From contig ADNK01002892.1 of NCBI GenBank assembly GCA_000320545.1, forward strand, positions 5,001 through 48,929: a DNA stretch of 43,929 bases, given 5' to 3'. Under the pieces are notes generated by a model, which made no database searches, was not told the DNA's origin, and saw only the letters and a program-made list of their open reading frames with translations. Positions 1-13,575 of this stretch are shown one piece after another (position 1 is the stretch's first letter; each line of letters begins with the position of its first letter). The DNA is from Bigelowiella natans CCMP2755. Lineage: Eukaryota; Cercozoa; Chlorarachniophyceae. A program made the translations under genes and the position numbers.

Positions 1-283
1 ATCGTAAGCGTTTCCCTCCCAATCGCACCCAGCCCACTCGGCTGGGGAAATAGGAGCACGGCACACATCCTCTCGAAGGAGCGGCGGCGCTGCCCCAACA
101 GCAGCAACGACAACAGCTTCCAAGAAGAAGAAAAAAACAAAGAAAATCGTGAATAACGAGACCGCAGGCTCCTCGAAAGGTTCAGGTAGCAGTAGCAGTA
201 AAAGCGGCAGCGGCACGATGGGTTCCAACGGTGCCGGTGCATCTGCGACTACTTTTGGAGGAAGGGAGGTCTTTATGTGCATT

Positions 284-347
<64 letters not shown>

Positions 348-814
348 GCGCTCGCGCGCGCGTGTACGATTGGTGTAAATTCTGACATATATTCCGAAAG
401 ATTGCTCCACGTTGATATATGTGGGATGATTCTAATGGACGCGCGTGTGTTTCTTTGTTGTTGTTAATGTGTTTAGGTTTGGCGGCGGCGCGTGGAACAG
501 CAGCTTTTGCCGGCCCTCCGGGCGTTCTCCCCAGACCTCATCCTGATTTCTGCTGGTGAGGCGAGAGTATGCGGGGGAAGTGGAAATGAATTCGATGTGT
601 TCAGGACGTGGGGTTGTGCGGTTGGCACAGCTGGAACGAACGTGTATTTGTTTATTTGTTAATGTGTCCATTGTTAGGCTTCGACGGGGCTAAGTATGAT
701 GCGGGGAACCGGTGTCTTTCCACTGACAAAATGGTTAAGTTGTATATAAATAAATAAATATATATATATATATATATATATTAACATTATTATCTATAAT
801 ATCAGTTATTTATA

Positions 815-845
<31 letters not shown>

Positions 846-1908
846 CGTGTGTATGTGATTCTTGCATGTTTTTTATGTAATAGGGCTTGGACCTCGAACC
901 CTCTGATTTTGAATGGATTTCGCAGAAAATCCAGGTAGTTTTTCATCGATTTCTGCACAAATGTTAGGAAAAGAAGTCGCCTAACATTCGATGTTTAAAT
1001 ATCTTTATACACATGCGACATGCATTGTCTCAATGCACGAATTATGTATTTTGCCAATGTGGTATGTTCTCCGTGTTACAGGCCATTGCGAACGTTTGCT
1101 GCAATGGACGCGTGATCTCTGTGCTTGAAGGAGGTAGAGATTTTTATAGGACAAATATAATAGTTTCATTCCCTTTGCGGTCACAGTATAAATTATGATC
1201 TTGGTCATTGTTTTCAATGCGTCATCTCCTAGGCTATGGATGCAAGAAGAACATCCTGAAAAGCTCACTGAAACCTGGCAAACATTTGTCCCGAAAAGTT
1301 CTAAGCAACTGCCAAAACTCTCCGCGACGCCCAAACGCAGCGAAGGTATCCGTTCGCGTCGAGAAGCGGAAGGTCCTTGTTTTTCCTTGTCTTTCACATC
1401 TTGGCAATAGCAGCAGGAACTATGCATGATGACGGCGCTGCCAGGGTGAATGTCGGTGATTTTCCTTCGCACTCTTTGTATCTTGCAATTGCAGAACGGG
1501 AAGATCATGATTTACACGGGGTCGCAGAGCACCGCAGCTGCCCTCGAAACGAACAGTGTGAAATCGGACAGCAGCGGGTCTGACAAAGCGCCAACTCCAA
1601 AGGTCTTTCAACGCGCGCGCGGGGAAACATAATTTTGAAGTGAATGAGGGGGTGTGCTTGGGAATACGAGAGGGTGCTGGGGGGCGAGAACAAAGAGGGG
1701 GCTCTGCGAAAGCACTAGCTACTCGATTTCACGTTCCACATTTTCTAATTCTGCACAGGGTGAGGATGCTGCTGCCAAAACCGACGAGTCGGAGAAGACT
1801 GATGTTGACGGCGAGGGGAAGCTCCACCTGGGGATTTTCCGCCGTTGTGTTGCGCGGCACGTGAGAGGCCTCACGGGGTTCTTTTATAGTGATATTCGCA
1901 AACACTAA
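1..1908 (+). CDS. Histone deacetylase, class II-type, C-terminal part (5' truncated by window)
   Basis: Exons: about 8-268, 477-555, 678-733, 884-934, 1082-1133, 1233-1345, 1495-1602, 1759-1908; all phases agree and the last exon ends in TAA at 1906-1908. Exon 2 reads VWRRRVEQQLLPALRAF, then PDLILISAG, and is completed across the intron by GFDGAKYD; this is the conserved HDAC strand with the zinc-binding Asp of GFD. Exon 4 has a GLDLEPSDFEWI segment, and exon 5 NGRVISVLEGG, spliced to YG, which supplies the catalytic-loop Tyr of GGY. The family removes acetyl groups from histone or other lysines using zinc. The visible first exon is a Ser/Gly/Ala-rich, lysine-rich insertion (KKKKKTKK, possibly a nuclear signal) just before the VWRRRVE segment. 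After the catalytic core, an acidic linker leads to a C-terminal CVARHVRGL helix. The N-terminal half, including the His-Asp charge relay, is outside the window. Confidence 0.88.
269..344. repeat. Compound microsatellite (TA)n-(TG)n in HDAC intron
   Basis: The AT tract runs from about 283 to 315 and is followed directly by a TG tract to about 344. It lies in the intron at 269-476. Confidence 0.9.
755..843. repeat. Microsatellites (TA)n and (GT)n in HDAC intron
   Basis: A TA tract at about 758-781 and a GT tract at about 816-842 lie in the same intron (734-883). Confidence 0.9.
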
Positions 1909-2419
1909 TTTCTTTGGCAAAACTAGTAAGAGCAGGTGGTAGCAGCTTCATCCGTAGAGGTGATGAAAGCTAACAGCTTGTATCTTCGGGGCGATTGTTT
2001 GAGACAATACGTCTGGAATCTTCAGTTTTTGTTAGATGTATGCACAGGAAAGCGGGTCAACCAAGCACATTACGAAGTGCTGCTGCTTGCACGAAGAGTT
2101 TTTTAAGAGTTTTTATCAAGTTTTCAAAGCCATGCGCCGTTACATAGTGTCGTTTTCTAATTAATTTTAGGGCAATCAAATGTTTAGTCAATCAGTTTTT
2201 TGTAAATTTTCCAAAACATCGATGATTGTGTGCGTCGCGATACGATGTCACGACATACGTGCGATGTCTCCATCTGTTTATATTGTGTTGAATGCTGTCG
2301 TCTATATATGGACAGTCGTGCATCTAGCAGCATTATATCGCAGCAATGGGGCGGCAGCATGTCTGTGATTGGATATGTCGATTTCAAAGAGCAGTCGTAC
2401 GATACTAGCGTGCAATCCT
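1909..2419. other. Intergenic spacer, no gene seen
   Basis: The stretch downstream of the deacetylase stop has short open frames only, with no conserved residues that I recognise. A poly(A) site must lie here, but I could not choose one. Confidence 0.5.
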
Positions 2420-3440
2420 TAGCTTAGCGTCCTTGCATTGTCGTGCACGCTGCATATGCACAGCTAATGACATGGACATGCAACATGCTGTGTCTGTCAT
2501 GCTAGCTAGACAGGCGAGCACGATCCTGACTTAAGCAAGCTCTAGAGCTGCCACTAGTCGTCAATCACGTTGGTCACTGCTGCATCGAACATGCCCCGCG
2601 CACGACGCGGTGCACAATTGAAAGATGGATTACTATGTCTATTATATGGACGTTGGACAAAAAAACGCTAGAACGCAGAACGCACTCATGAGATTTGCAT
2701 TCATTGCGATGAGCATTAACGCATCGCATGCTAGTTTGAACGACGTCCATGGCCTTGTTGTGCTAGCTAGCACAGGAGCTACATGCATAAAGTACACGTG
2801 TGCTAAGAAGTGTGCGCTCTGCACCCTTTGCATTAGGAGCTACTGTGGAGTACACGTGTACGTGTGCCAAGAAGAATACGCTCCATTCTAGCATTGTGTA
2901 GCCTGCAGGGGCTACACATGCAGTGCACGTGTGCTAAGAAGAGTGCTCTCCATGGCCTACGCACAGGCTAGCACGGGCTATCTAACTATGTGGACGTGCA
3001 CTGCATGCAGTAACAGTTTCGCCGAGCACATGCTAGCATGTTCATGATTGCTCCTGTAACTGCCATCTGCTAGTCTAGTAATCGCGCTGCTGTGAATTTG
3101 CAATGTGCTCACATGTGTGCATGCTAGCGCACATGCGTGGTACATGTTTCGCTTTTTTTCTGTCTAAACGCTCACACTGACATTCTGTGCATGATGCGCT
3201 GCATGCTGGCTCAGACGTGCGCACCCACGTTGGCTGTCTAGCTAGCTTGTTAGCTGCGTTCCATGCGCACAAAAAGGATTGAAAAAGACGCGCATATCAT
3301 TGGTGACGAATGGTGTTGAGATAAACAGTGCTAGAATGATTGACCTAGCTAGCTAGGATGTTGGGACCACGTACTAGCGTAGTTGGTATACTCTCAAATC
3401 GTTAATCATCCATGGCTCCAGCAGCACGGATGTAGCACTC
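2420..3440. repeat. Palindrome-rich intergenic island 1 (GCTAGC / GCATGC words)
   Basis: Words such as gctagc, catgctagc, gctagctagc and agctctagagct recur many times, for example at 2500-2555, 2755-2775, 2985-3050, 3115-3130, 3235-3250 and 3340-3360. CTAG and CATG are far denser than in the flanking genes. There is no coding pattern and no dinucleotide tract. Similar islands lie near 16.6, 26.7, 33.8 and 41.9 kb. Confidence 0.75.
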
Positions 3441-3605
3441 ACGCAATTCGCGGGAAAAATAGGTTTTCTGCGACTTCAATCTTGCTTGCGTCGATGCTTC
3501 AAGAAATGCCAGCATGCGCTATGTGAAGGAAAGTTGCCCTAGCTCAAATGTGTGTGAAACACTGAAAATGAATGCCGGCATAGCTATCTGTGATACCAGG
3601 ACTCT

Positions 3606-4103
3606 TCACTCGCCATATTCGGTTACAGAGCTTGTAATCTCGACAGGTAGGATGGATTGGAAAGTCTGCGTCAACTGAACCTCGTTGATGCTCAAGTGAA
3701 ACTGTCCTGACGAGCCGAATTTCCCAGCCATTGCCCTACACAAAGTAGATGCAGAAGTCTTAGGCAAAAAGTATGAGAACGTTTCCAAATCTAACGCAAA
3801 CCAGGTTGAAATTTCAAAACCTTAATATTTCTGCTCCGTTGTCAGTGCCAAAGAAAATTGTATTGACCTGCAGCATTTATTTTATCACGCAAATGTTTCA
3901 ATGGTTCATGAACGAGGCATACCTGCAGACCCCGATCATCGTATTTATGCAAAGCTTCGATAGCCTGCTCATTATCTCCCTCGCCATCAGACAGAAACAG
4001 CAAAATTGGCGTGAAATTCTCTGGTATAGCCTTAATGGCATCATCCGCATGCTGGATAGCTGGCCTGCAAAAAGAAAATCAAGATAATTTAGTATCTCAT
4101 ATA

Positions 4104-4140
<37 letters not shown>

Positions 4141-4409
4141 TGTGTGTGTTCTTTTAATTCTCACCCGAAATCGGTGCCCCCGTAGATATGTGAAAATGTT
4201 TTAGATCGACACACTTGCGAGTCCTCACTAAAGAGTGTCTAATAGAAGCATACATGGTTAGTGTTACTACAAATGGTAAACACATGTAGATTCAATTAAA
4301 ACTAAATAACCTGAGCGCCAGAAGAGAATAGAATAACAGTTACCCAGTCGCCTAATAGATCGGAAAGTCAAAAACAGAAAAATGATATCAAATTACTAAA
4401 GTACTTACC
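3606..4409 (-). other. C-terminal exons of the von Willebrand A domain
   Basis: Exons 4351-4311 (GDWVTVILFSSGAQ), 4238-4165, 4064-3923 (ILLFLSDGEGD), 3867-3821 (VNTIFFGTDNGAEIL) and 3735-3606 (AMAGKFGSSGQFHL) follow the end of the motor exon. They complete a vWA fold after the MIDAS DSSGS. The motif is intact, so metal-dependent ligand binding is plausible. Confidence 0.85.
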
Positions 4410-7400
4410 ACTCCTCATAGCACAGAGATTTTGCATGAAGTCGTTGTAGGCTTTCATCAGCTGTTTCCAGGGTGTCACCCCATTGGCGTCATCGACATGC
4501 ATTGAACCGGATGAATCCAGGCAGAATACAAAATGAAATGCATTTCTAGGGGAGTTGAGAGTTTTCAGATTCCGCCCGATGGTTGCTGATTGACTCCCGC
4601 TGACTCCCTTACCATTCTGCAGGATATCAATTGTCTCGTATGACACCTTGTCCAGCTCATTAGCTTTTTTAATGTCTTCTTTCCGCTTCCCGCTTTGCTT
4701 TGATGACAAAGATTCTCTGACACTATTTAACGTGCTGTAGAGAGTGTTAGACGCAGCAGCTTTCTTCAACTCCTCCAGGGTCAAACCGAGTTTTCCAGCC
4801 ACCACCTCAGCACAGAGAAGTAGTTTGTATGAACCCGATTTCCCCTGGCGTGCTGTCCGGCCTTGGATTTGTTTCTCTTCGGACTTTGAGAGTGAGAAAA
4901 AGGTCTGTATTACCAATACCCCTCCGTTGTCCTCTACCTCCTTGTCTAAGCATTGGAAGTCAAGTCCTCGACCAAAAACCCTCGGAAAGTATGTGACGGC
5001 TCCTTGCTTCATAGCCAGCTGTATGTGCCGATCTTTGTTGGGTGTTTTTTCTGTCACAGTGTGCGGTTGCAACTTTGTTTCAATGTCCTTTCCATAGGAA
5101 GTTTGCGTAAAATCGCAGATGTCATCGTTGGTGTCGAAGAAAACAAGTACACATCTGTGAGAAGCGACCGCTCTTCCAATGAGCACCGCAAGTTTTTGCC
5201 AGTGATTCATTCGTCCAGACTCCAAAATAGTATCGGCTTCTTTTTTGAACAAGTCATACCCTTGCAAACGGTAGATGCTAGGAGTCAAGGTGGTGCTTTT
5301 CACGTTGTAGTCGTTTTCAACGACGTCTTTCTCATGTTTAGGCATATCTTTCAATGTGCCAGTGACACCAAGGATTGCATCGAAGTATTTATTTGGGATG
5401 TTAGCATATGAAAAGTGGCCGCAGGTCATGGTAATTCCCACCCTTGTCAGAGCAACTTGGCTTGATATCACCTTCAGATCAACTTGCTCCATGTAAGCGA
5501 AATCGGTCATATACCCACACCAGCGTGATGTGGTCTCCCGGCCGTGCTCACGATATGCGATGAGGCTCTCTCCTGTATCCGGGTTCGTTTTAACGCTGTA
5601 TTTGTGGCTTTTAAACTCCTTCAGAGCTGAAATAATCTTGGGTAAATTAAACTCGAGAAGCCATTCAAAATCGGAATACTTTGCTTTCATCTTTTGGTAG
5701 GCCTTTGATGCTTTGATGGTGTGGATGTTAGGATTCCCCCCCCGAGCATCCCAGATGTGCTTTAGAAGATTGTACTCTTCCTCGCCTTTGAATTTGCAGG
5801 CTGGATTGTAAGTCTTTCCGCAAAAGTCCTCTGAAAAGAAGACGTCTACCTCATCAATAAGAAGCACTCTCAGTCTCTTTCCCTCCCTTCCCTCCTGTTT
5901 CTGACTTTTCTTTTTCTCAACGAAACTCTTCGACAGCTCTCGGATGTTGCCGCGTTCATTTAGTAAAATGTTGGCAAGATCCTTCAGGGTGGAATATGTG
6001 ATGTCACTCTCCTGCGTAACTCCCACTTTGAATCCGAATTGCTTCCAAAATTTATCAAAGCTGTTCTTATCACGCTTGCTCAAATATGCACTGTAACATG
6101 CGCAATTTACCTTTGCACCTAGCAAGACTAAGACGGTAGTAAGCATACCGAGAATAAGAGATTTGCCTCCTCCTGTCTCAACCTCGGCTAGGTGATTCTT
6201 GAGATGAGAAGACCAAGGTAATATTTTATCGGAGAATTTTCCTGTGTCGACTCCCAGAACGCGGAACAGAGTGAATATCTGCACTGGATGCAAAATAATC
6301 GGTATTTTGTTCTCCCTCTCATTCCAAATGCTCCAGAATGCAGAGATACCCCCAAGAAGAGAAGCCATTTCTTGCTTTCCAGCATTCCATTTGTCTGTAT
6401 TAATTTTCTTTGCCAGTTTAGAAATATCGTTGATGAATGAGCGGTATGACTTGCGACCATTTTTCATGAATTCTTTATGGGTATCTTGGTACTTCTCTAA
6501 TTCTCTCTTAAGTTTTTTGGTGTCGATGGTGTCGCCGTTCTTCTCCTTTAGTTGTTCTAGAGCATGGTCAGCGGTGATTCTTCCAACAAGTTTGTTGAAT
6601 TTCTCAGCTCGAACCTTCTTAAAGATCGGCTGAGTACAGCAAATCTCTTCCGCATTCTCATTGCAAAGATATACATCAAGTGCAGTTAGGTCTATGATTT
6701 TCTTTTTTTTGTAATGTTCTAAGATATCTTTTATATTGTCATCAACATGCTTGATAATCTTTTCTTCGGTGATATGAGTTTTTTCTTTATTCAAACGAAT
6801 CAAAAAGTCTCCGAGAGTTCCCACACAGGGCTTGCGATTGCTTACGATCCATGTATCTTTAGCTTTCGTTATTTGATCGAGAAAATCCTTTATAACCTTG
6901 TCCACGTGTCCTGATTCCTGAAATTCTTTTTCGAACGAACGAATATTATTCAGGTAGTCATCGGCCTTCCGCTTGTTCGTTTTCAAGCAATTAATCGCTT
7001 GATTTTCCAGGTTTTGTATGTGCTCACTTATTTCGTTATTGAGTGCTTCACTTGATTGTTTGACGCGAGTAAAAATGTCCTGATGATCGAGTTCGAATTT
7101 TTCTTGACTTAATAATTTGAAGTTTTGCAATACGCGACGGATCTTAACGTATTTTCCACTGTTGAGTTCACGAAGGGCATCATCTTTAGAACTCTTGATT
7201 TTTTTAGCAAACGTTGAAACGAGATCTTTATATTTCGTGATTCCGTCTCTACCACTTTTCACATCGCGTAGTTGTCTGCACAGTAAATCAGTATTTACAA
7301 CTTCGTTCAACAAGTCGAGATTATGCACAGATTCTGTAATTCCAGCCAGGGCTTTGTCATAATTCTCATTTTTTTTCCCTTCTATAGCCACTCTGATCTT

Positions 7401-9445
7401 GATCTCCTTTGAAATACTAAGATAGCTTAGTTTGGATTTATGTAACTCCCGGAGCCAGTTTAAGGCCGTTGCATGCTCATTCCAGGATTTTTGGCGCTCA
7501 TATTCATCCAAATCTCTAACTTTGTAGTCGAAATACCTGCTTATTATGTTGTTCAACCCGATTTGGTATCTACTAGGCAATTTCACCGCGGTAGCTCCTT
7601 CGTGGCAAAAGTGAACAAAATTACAGATTTCTGACAAATCCCTTGAAACTAATTTATTCGATCTCAACATGTTTTCAATTTTATCAAACTTCCGGTCTAG
7701 ATTAAGGATCACATTTTTCAGCATCTCTTTGAACTTTTCACCATTGGTGCCCTTCAATTTAATCAACCTTTCGAAGAATTTTGAGAAAACCTCTTTTGTT
7801 GTAGGCATATCAGGTATTTGAAAGTTCTCAGCTCTTTCAATTGCAATTTCCACGGTTTTCTGCTGCTTCTCAAAATGAGTTAAGGTGTTTGTCCTAAAGA
7901 ACATGATGCTTAGTTTGGTATATTTAGATTTTTGTTCAACGTATACCTTTTCAATGTGTCGACTACCCTTATCAACGCCTCTTCGCATAGATTGGTCGCA
8001 ACCATTTTTTCATCTGCTAAATAAAATAGAGTATCCAAGAGCACATTTCCCCATTTTTCAGTGATCTCTATTAATCTCTGGTGTAAGGTTTCATAATCAT
8101 GCCCTCCGACACGAATGTCATCAGAAGAAATGCTCTTAAGGATTTTTGATGCTCTTGCAGCATTTGGCCGGAAAGAATCTTCTTCCACCGACTCTCCAAT
8201 GAGGTCCCTATTGAATATTGGTTCAACAGATTTCTCTCTTTTGGATTTAGTTTTCTCTTTCTTTTCCTTTTGTTCGGGTTCACTTGTCGGAAGAGGCACA
8301 TATGATGAGGCCAAGGCACGACGGAAAGAATCCAGCACCATTGTCTATGGAATTATATTTTGGTGTTGGAATGGGACATTGTTCAATAATGTATTCAGTC
8401 TAATACCGGAATTCTCTCGATGACATTAGTTTGGATCTCCCTAGTTTTGGTCTCGAAGCTGGGCTCATTCCCCGCTCGTAGACCGTCGCAGCTTTTGAAC
8501 TTTCGAAGACAACGCCAAACCATACCCACTACTCGAAAGTTAAAGGTCCGCATCCCAATGTTTTCGTTTAGCATGAGCTTCAAGTCTAATATTTACATCG
8601 AATTAGATGTAGTTTATCACCAAAGTAGAGGCAACAAACCTTCAAAGAATTTTAGAAGATTCTGCCAAGAATCCTTGGCCTTCGTCGTAATAGCAGGGAA
8701 GTCATCCTTGAGACATATTGCCTCATTGAAAGTCTGAACATAATTCTGCAAGCGCAAACAATAAAAGTCAACAAGGATCCAAAAATCGGATTATGACTCA
8801 CCTTGAGCTTGCGGACGTCGAATTTGGTTAGATTTCTATCTTCCAATTCGATCGATAGATGTGATATCTCTTGTTCATATTCTTCCCACCAAATTCTAAT
8901 CTGATCCTGGACGATATCTAGGCACTTAAGAAAAACTCCTCGGCTGCCTCTTACTTGGTCGAGTACATTCTTCACCTCTCTGAAGTTGCGCATTTTAAGA
9001 AATCTTGGCAACCTTTGATCAAGATTGTTCTCTATGACTTCTATCTTCGCTTTCAAATCTGCATACTCGTCAGCAAAATTGATGCGATTATCGAAAAATG
9101 ACTGAATGGACTTTCTAGCTTCTTCAAGTACTTTGAGCACATTTCGACCAAATGTTATAACTTGCACTTGCAATTCCTCATCCGATCTCTGCATACAGGT
9201 ATACTATGATCATATCATTCTGATTTCCAGGGTTAAACTGACCTTGATGTAACATCTGATATGCTTTTCGACGTTTGATCTCGTAAATGTGTTAGAATCC
9301 TTCAACCCTTTGCGCATTTCCTCCGACACATCTCTGAATCCATCCTTGATGCCTGGAAAGAGTTCTACGGCCTCTCCCCAAACTCCCAAAAAGGAATCTT
9401 GACTTTCCAACACACTTTGAAAAATGAAATATGATGTGAATGTAT

Positions 9446-9481
<36 letters not shown>

Positions 9482-12400
9482 TGCAAGAACACAATTTCAA
9501 AAACAGATTTCTTTTTATGGATTCAGGTATGGCAACGGACACGCGGTTATGTTGTTTAGTTAAAATCGCTAGCAACCTGCTTAAAATCCCGAAAACCTCG
9601 ACCATATTCCTACGAGGCTCTCTATCGATGCAAAATCATTCGATGGTTAAATATATTGAGAAAATCATTCTATCTTTAAACATTACTCGGTTGACGAATC
9701 TCCTATTTTAAGTTTAGTGTCGTCCTTCGTTTCCTCTCCCAGGCCCTTAAACCTGAAATTTAGGTTTTGAAGCATTATCGCAATATCCAGACGAAATCAG
9801 AACGGTTATTGACCCGAGTATCCTGTTTATCTGTTTCATAGCGGCATCCACATTCTTATCCCAAGTTTCAATGCTGACAAACGAACAACATCGTGAACCC
9901 ATGATGTCTATCAACCTGGAAGCGTATTTCGCCTTACATTTTAAGCATGTCTGTCCTTAGGGAGACTCCAGCATTTACGACGTCACCTAGCGATTTCGAA
10001 AGTATCGAAATTATCGTCGCCTCTGACTTTTGAGCATCTTGAGGGATCTCGACATCCGGTACTGATTCCTCAACTTTTTTGGTAAAGAGAATAGTCTTGT
10101 TTTTGTTCTGCCCTAAAATAGTCTTTAGAAAATTTATGGTCCTTATCCTTTTACCATTAACCTCCTTTATTATCCATCCAACCTGTACGCCTTTACCTTT
10201 CGCAATGCTGCCAGAAACGACCTAACGAAAATTTCTCAGTTGAAACTACTATGCACTGAGATGAGGAAGAATACCTGCGTAACGTGAACAAATTGGTCTT
10301 TCTGTGAAACCTTGAGACCAATTTGTTCTTTCCCATGCCAAGACATTAATTTTTTGCATCTAGACGGAAAGGATATTTTGACATTCCGATCTGCGAGTTA
10401 CAAAGGTAAGAGGAACTGAATTAGTTTTTTTGCACGTAGAATTTCCAACGTAGCACACACCAGAAACATCTCATTAAATATTCCATATCATATCATATCT
10501 AACCTCTCAGCACGGTCTTCTGAGCTTTCGGTTTCGACGTTGGTGGTGTCGAAACGCTGCTCAACTGCATAGAACGCATTTTCTTCACTACGCGATATGC
10601 GAACCATAATTGCCGGAATAAATTGATAGATTTATCGGCTGACATGCCGTCTTTCGACTTGCATGATGCGAGACACTGTCTTGATAGACTCTGAACCTTA
10701 TTCACGATCTTCGAGAAGCCTAGTTTCTTCAAGTCAATAAGTCTCGCCAAAGGAGTAAAAGCCTCAACTTTGTCAAATAATGATAAAAGCTGCATGTGCC
10801 TTTCTGCATATAATTCTCCAGCCACTTGGCTTGACTTTGGAGAAACTGACTCTGGAGAAACTGTATTAAGCATCACAATGACCTCGTCGCATATACTGCT
10901 GAATTTTGTCATCAGATGACGAGAGAGATGTTTCTCCATTTTTGCTACTTGTTGAGACTTTGCCTTATTTTCGAAGTCCAGGAAAGAAACTCCATCAGTG
11001 GAAGCATGTTTCCCCTCGTTTTTACTGTCAATTCCATCAGTGGAAGCATGTTTCCCCTCTTTTTTACTGTCAACTGGAAGCATCTCTTCGTTGGCTCTTG
11101 GAGGGTGAGAGCTTGATTTTACCTCCGAATTACCATCTTTCTTCCGCTCAGAATCGTTTGCCATAAGGCTGTCGACACCTGAAACCGTTTTAGGAACGTA
11201 CGTATCTAGAAAAGAGAATTGGATTAAAAGAGCTGCCCTCAAGCTGGATAAGCATTCCTTCGAGAGTTTATATTCCCCAGTTGAGGCTTGCTCCATGGCA
11301 TCTCGAAATTGTTTACGCAGAACCTTCAACAGCAGTTCTAGTACTCGGGACAAGCCGTGCAGAATTTCACCCTCGACATCAAAAGACGCAACATGAATCA
11401 TAAGATCCACAATTGGTTTCACAGTGGCATATTTACGCTCTGAAATCAAAGCATCCAGTTTCTTTAGCGCTGCTTCGGCAAAAGTCTTAAACCTTTTCAT
11501 CAGACTTGGATAAGCATCTTTGTTGGTTAGGTGGTCCTTCATACTAGAAAGCCATGCTGCCCGGATGGCTATCATTGCAGTTTCTAAGAGGAACATGTCG
11601 TTCTTCTCCAACGCAGAAAGGCAGCCCTTCGCCTTATCAAAGCCTTGGCTAATGTATCCTTCCAGTGTTACTAAGAACGACTCACATACCCGAAGATTAT
11701 CATTGAAAAATAATTCTACACCATAAATGGTATTCTTATAGTTTAGACTAGCGCTTGGAAGGTGTTCCTGGAGATGTGAAGAGGCCTTCTGTAGAATCGA
11801 TAAGTTCTGTCCAATTTCGTGACCGATATCCACAGCCTTCTCCATTTCGCCGGAGCAAAACAATTTCTCGATTAAAACGCCTGCATTTTCCGAAGTCTGC
11901 AAAACTATTTTGTTGATTTTCTCACAGGATTCACGGTAGAGCTCTTTACAGGGGAGCTTATCTAGGTGCCTCTTAAGGTATTTGCTATCTGTCATCAACT
12001 TCAACCCCCGAAGACGCTCCACAACTTGGTGAAATTCTGCGTTCAATATGCTAAAGTTATCATCATCAAAAGTGATGCCTATATCTGATTCGATTGTATT
12101 TAGATCATGTCTTAGAACAAAGGAATGTAACTCAGCCAGCAGCACAGAATAACCGTCGAAAAGTTTGGCTGCGGTGGCATTCTGTACGCCAGTCAAGACG
12201 ATGCCCAACTCCTTTATGTCTTCCTTCTTCACATAATCGATTCTTGAATTCATAATGACGCGGGCCTCACATGCCATGCTGGAAATGTGCTGATCTATTT
12301 TGACTTTCATCTCTTCGTTTCGCTGAATGAAGTTTGGATACCGGAGTGATTCAGCGAGGATAGTAAACATATCAAAGTGTTTAGCAATAGAAAAGAAGTC

Positions 12401-13528
12401 ATTAATGTTCAAGTCCTCGAGAATTTTGTTTTCCACAGCCTGAAACGCATGCTCGATCTTCTCAATTTGGTCGTTCTTAAGCGGAAGACGTATTTCCAAA
12501 TCAGCAGGGCTAATTTTTTTTAATGTGCGAAGATGGTCGAGGTATTCTTTAGGCCCCTTCTTTCCTAACGGGTTCATGATCAACAGACTGAGATTTTCTA
12601 GGTTACTGGACGGAAAGCGCTTCTCTATAAGAGCAAATAGGAATTTCGATTCTTCCGGGTAATCATGACCAAGCATTTTGTAACACTTTTTCAGACTATC
12701 CCGTGCTACTCTAGCCGTCATGTAGTTCTGGTGGGTTAAAAATGCAGTCATCCCAGGCATAGCCTTCTCGAATGGGAACAGAAAGTTACTCAAAGAGCCC
12801 ATATGCTCCAGGATTAATCTCCCCTTTCTAGCTCCAGTACCAAGATAGTTTTCTGCGAATAGGTATACAATTCTGAAGCTGAGGCACTGCTTGAGCGCGT
12901 TTCGAATCGAAACCGCGTTTGCAAAGTCTTGGATACTTCCCTTTGAATCCAAAAACCCTGGGGTGTCGCAAATGACAAATTCACCAACGCTGATTCCTTC
13001 AACATGCAGTGTTTTACTATCTCCCGTGTGGCCAGGGGCTACAACGGGGTTTTCTGCGTCTATTACAACACCCTTAGCTTCGCTCTCAGAGCTTAAACGC
13101 GGAAGAGTTGGCGGTATATGTAGCGGGAGATCTATATCACTGAGCTCATCTTCATCTGCTACTTTCCTTCTCATCTTGCAGCCAGCCAGAAAGTTTATTG
13201 TGGTGGACTTACCGACACCTGTCTCGCCAACGACGAGAACTACGTCCTTTCCCTTAATGGATTCCAAGTTTCGATTTGTACTTCGAAGGTAGTAAACGAC
13301 GGATTCCGCAAACTCCATTGGGTCAAATGAACCGTTTTGCAGATTCGGAAGCGGCTTCGTCTTCGTCTCCTCCTGCTTGTTCAGTCAACAACATGCACAG
13401 ATATCGAGGGTTACACAAGGTAGCTAATAGTGGAGGTCCATATTTTCATTTTTTTTAACTTTCGTGTTAAGAGAGTACATTCCGTGTGTATTTGGCGTCC
13501 TTTTCATCCTCCTCCTTGTCGGGCGTTG

Positions 13529-13575
<47 letters not shown>

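Noticed and set aside
4368-7988. The 1206-codon frame as a stand-alone SecA-like protein
   Set aside because: Its first ~31 codons are intron plus the previous exon read out of frame, and its last 11 codons are intron. Phase-matched exons continue at both ends.
10499-13318. The 939-codon frame as a complete GTPase gene
   Set aside because: The frame is open upstream to an acceptor at 13372, and a donor at 10503 joins in phase to the PDZ exons.
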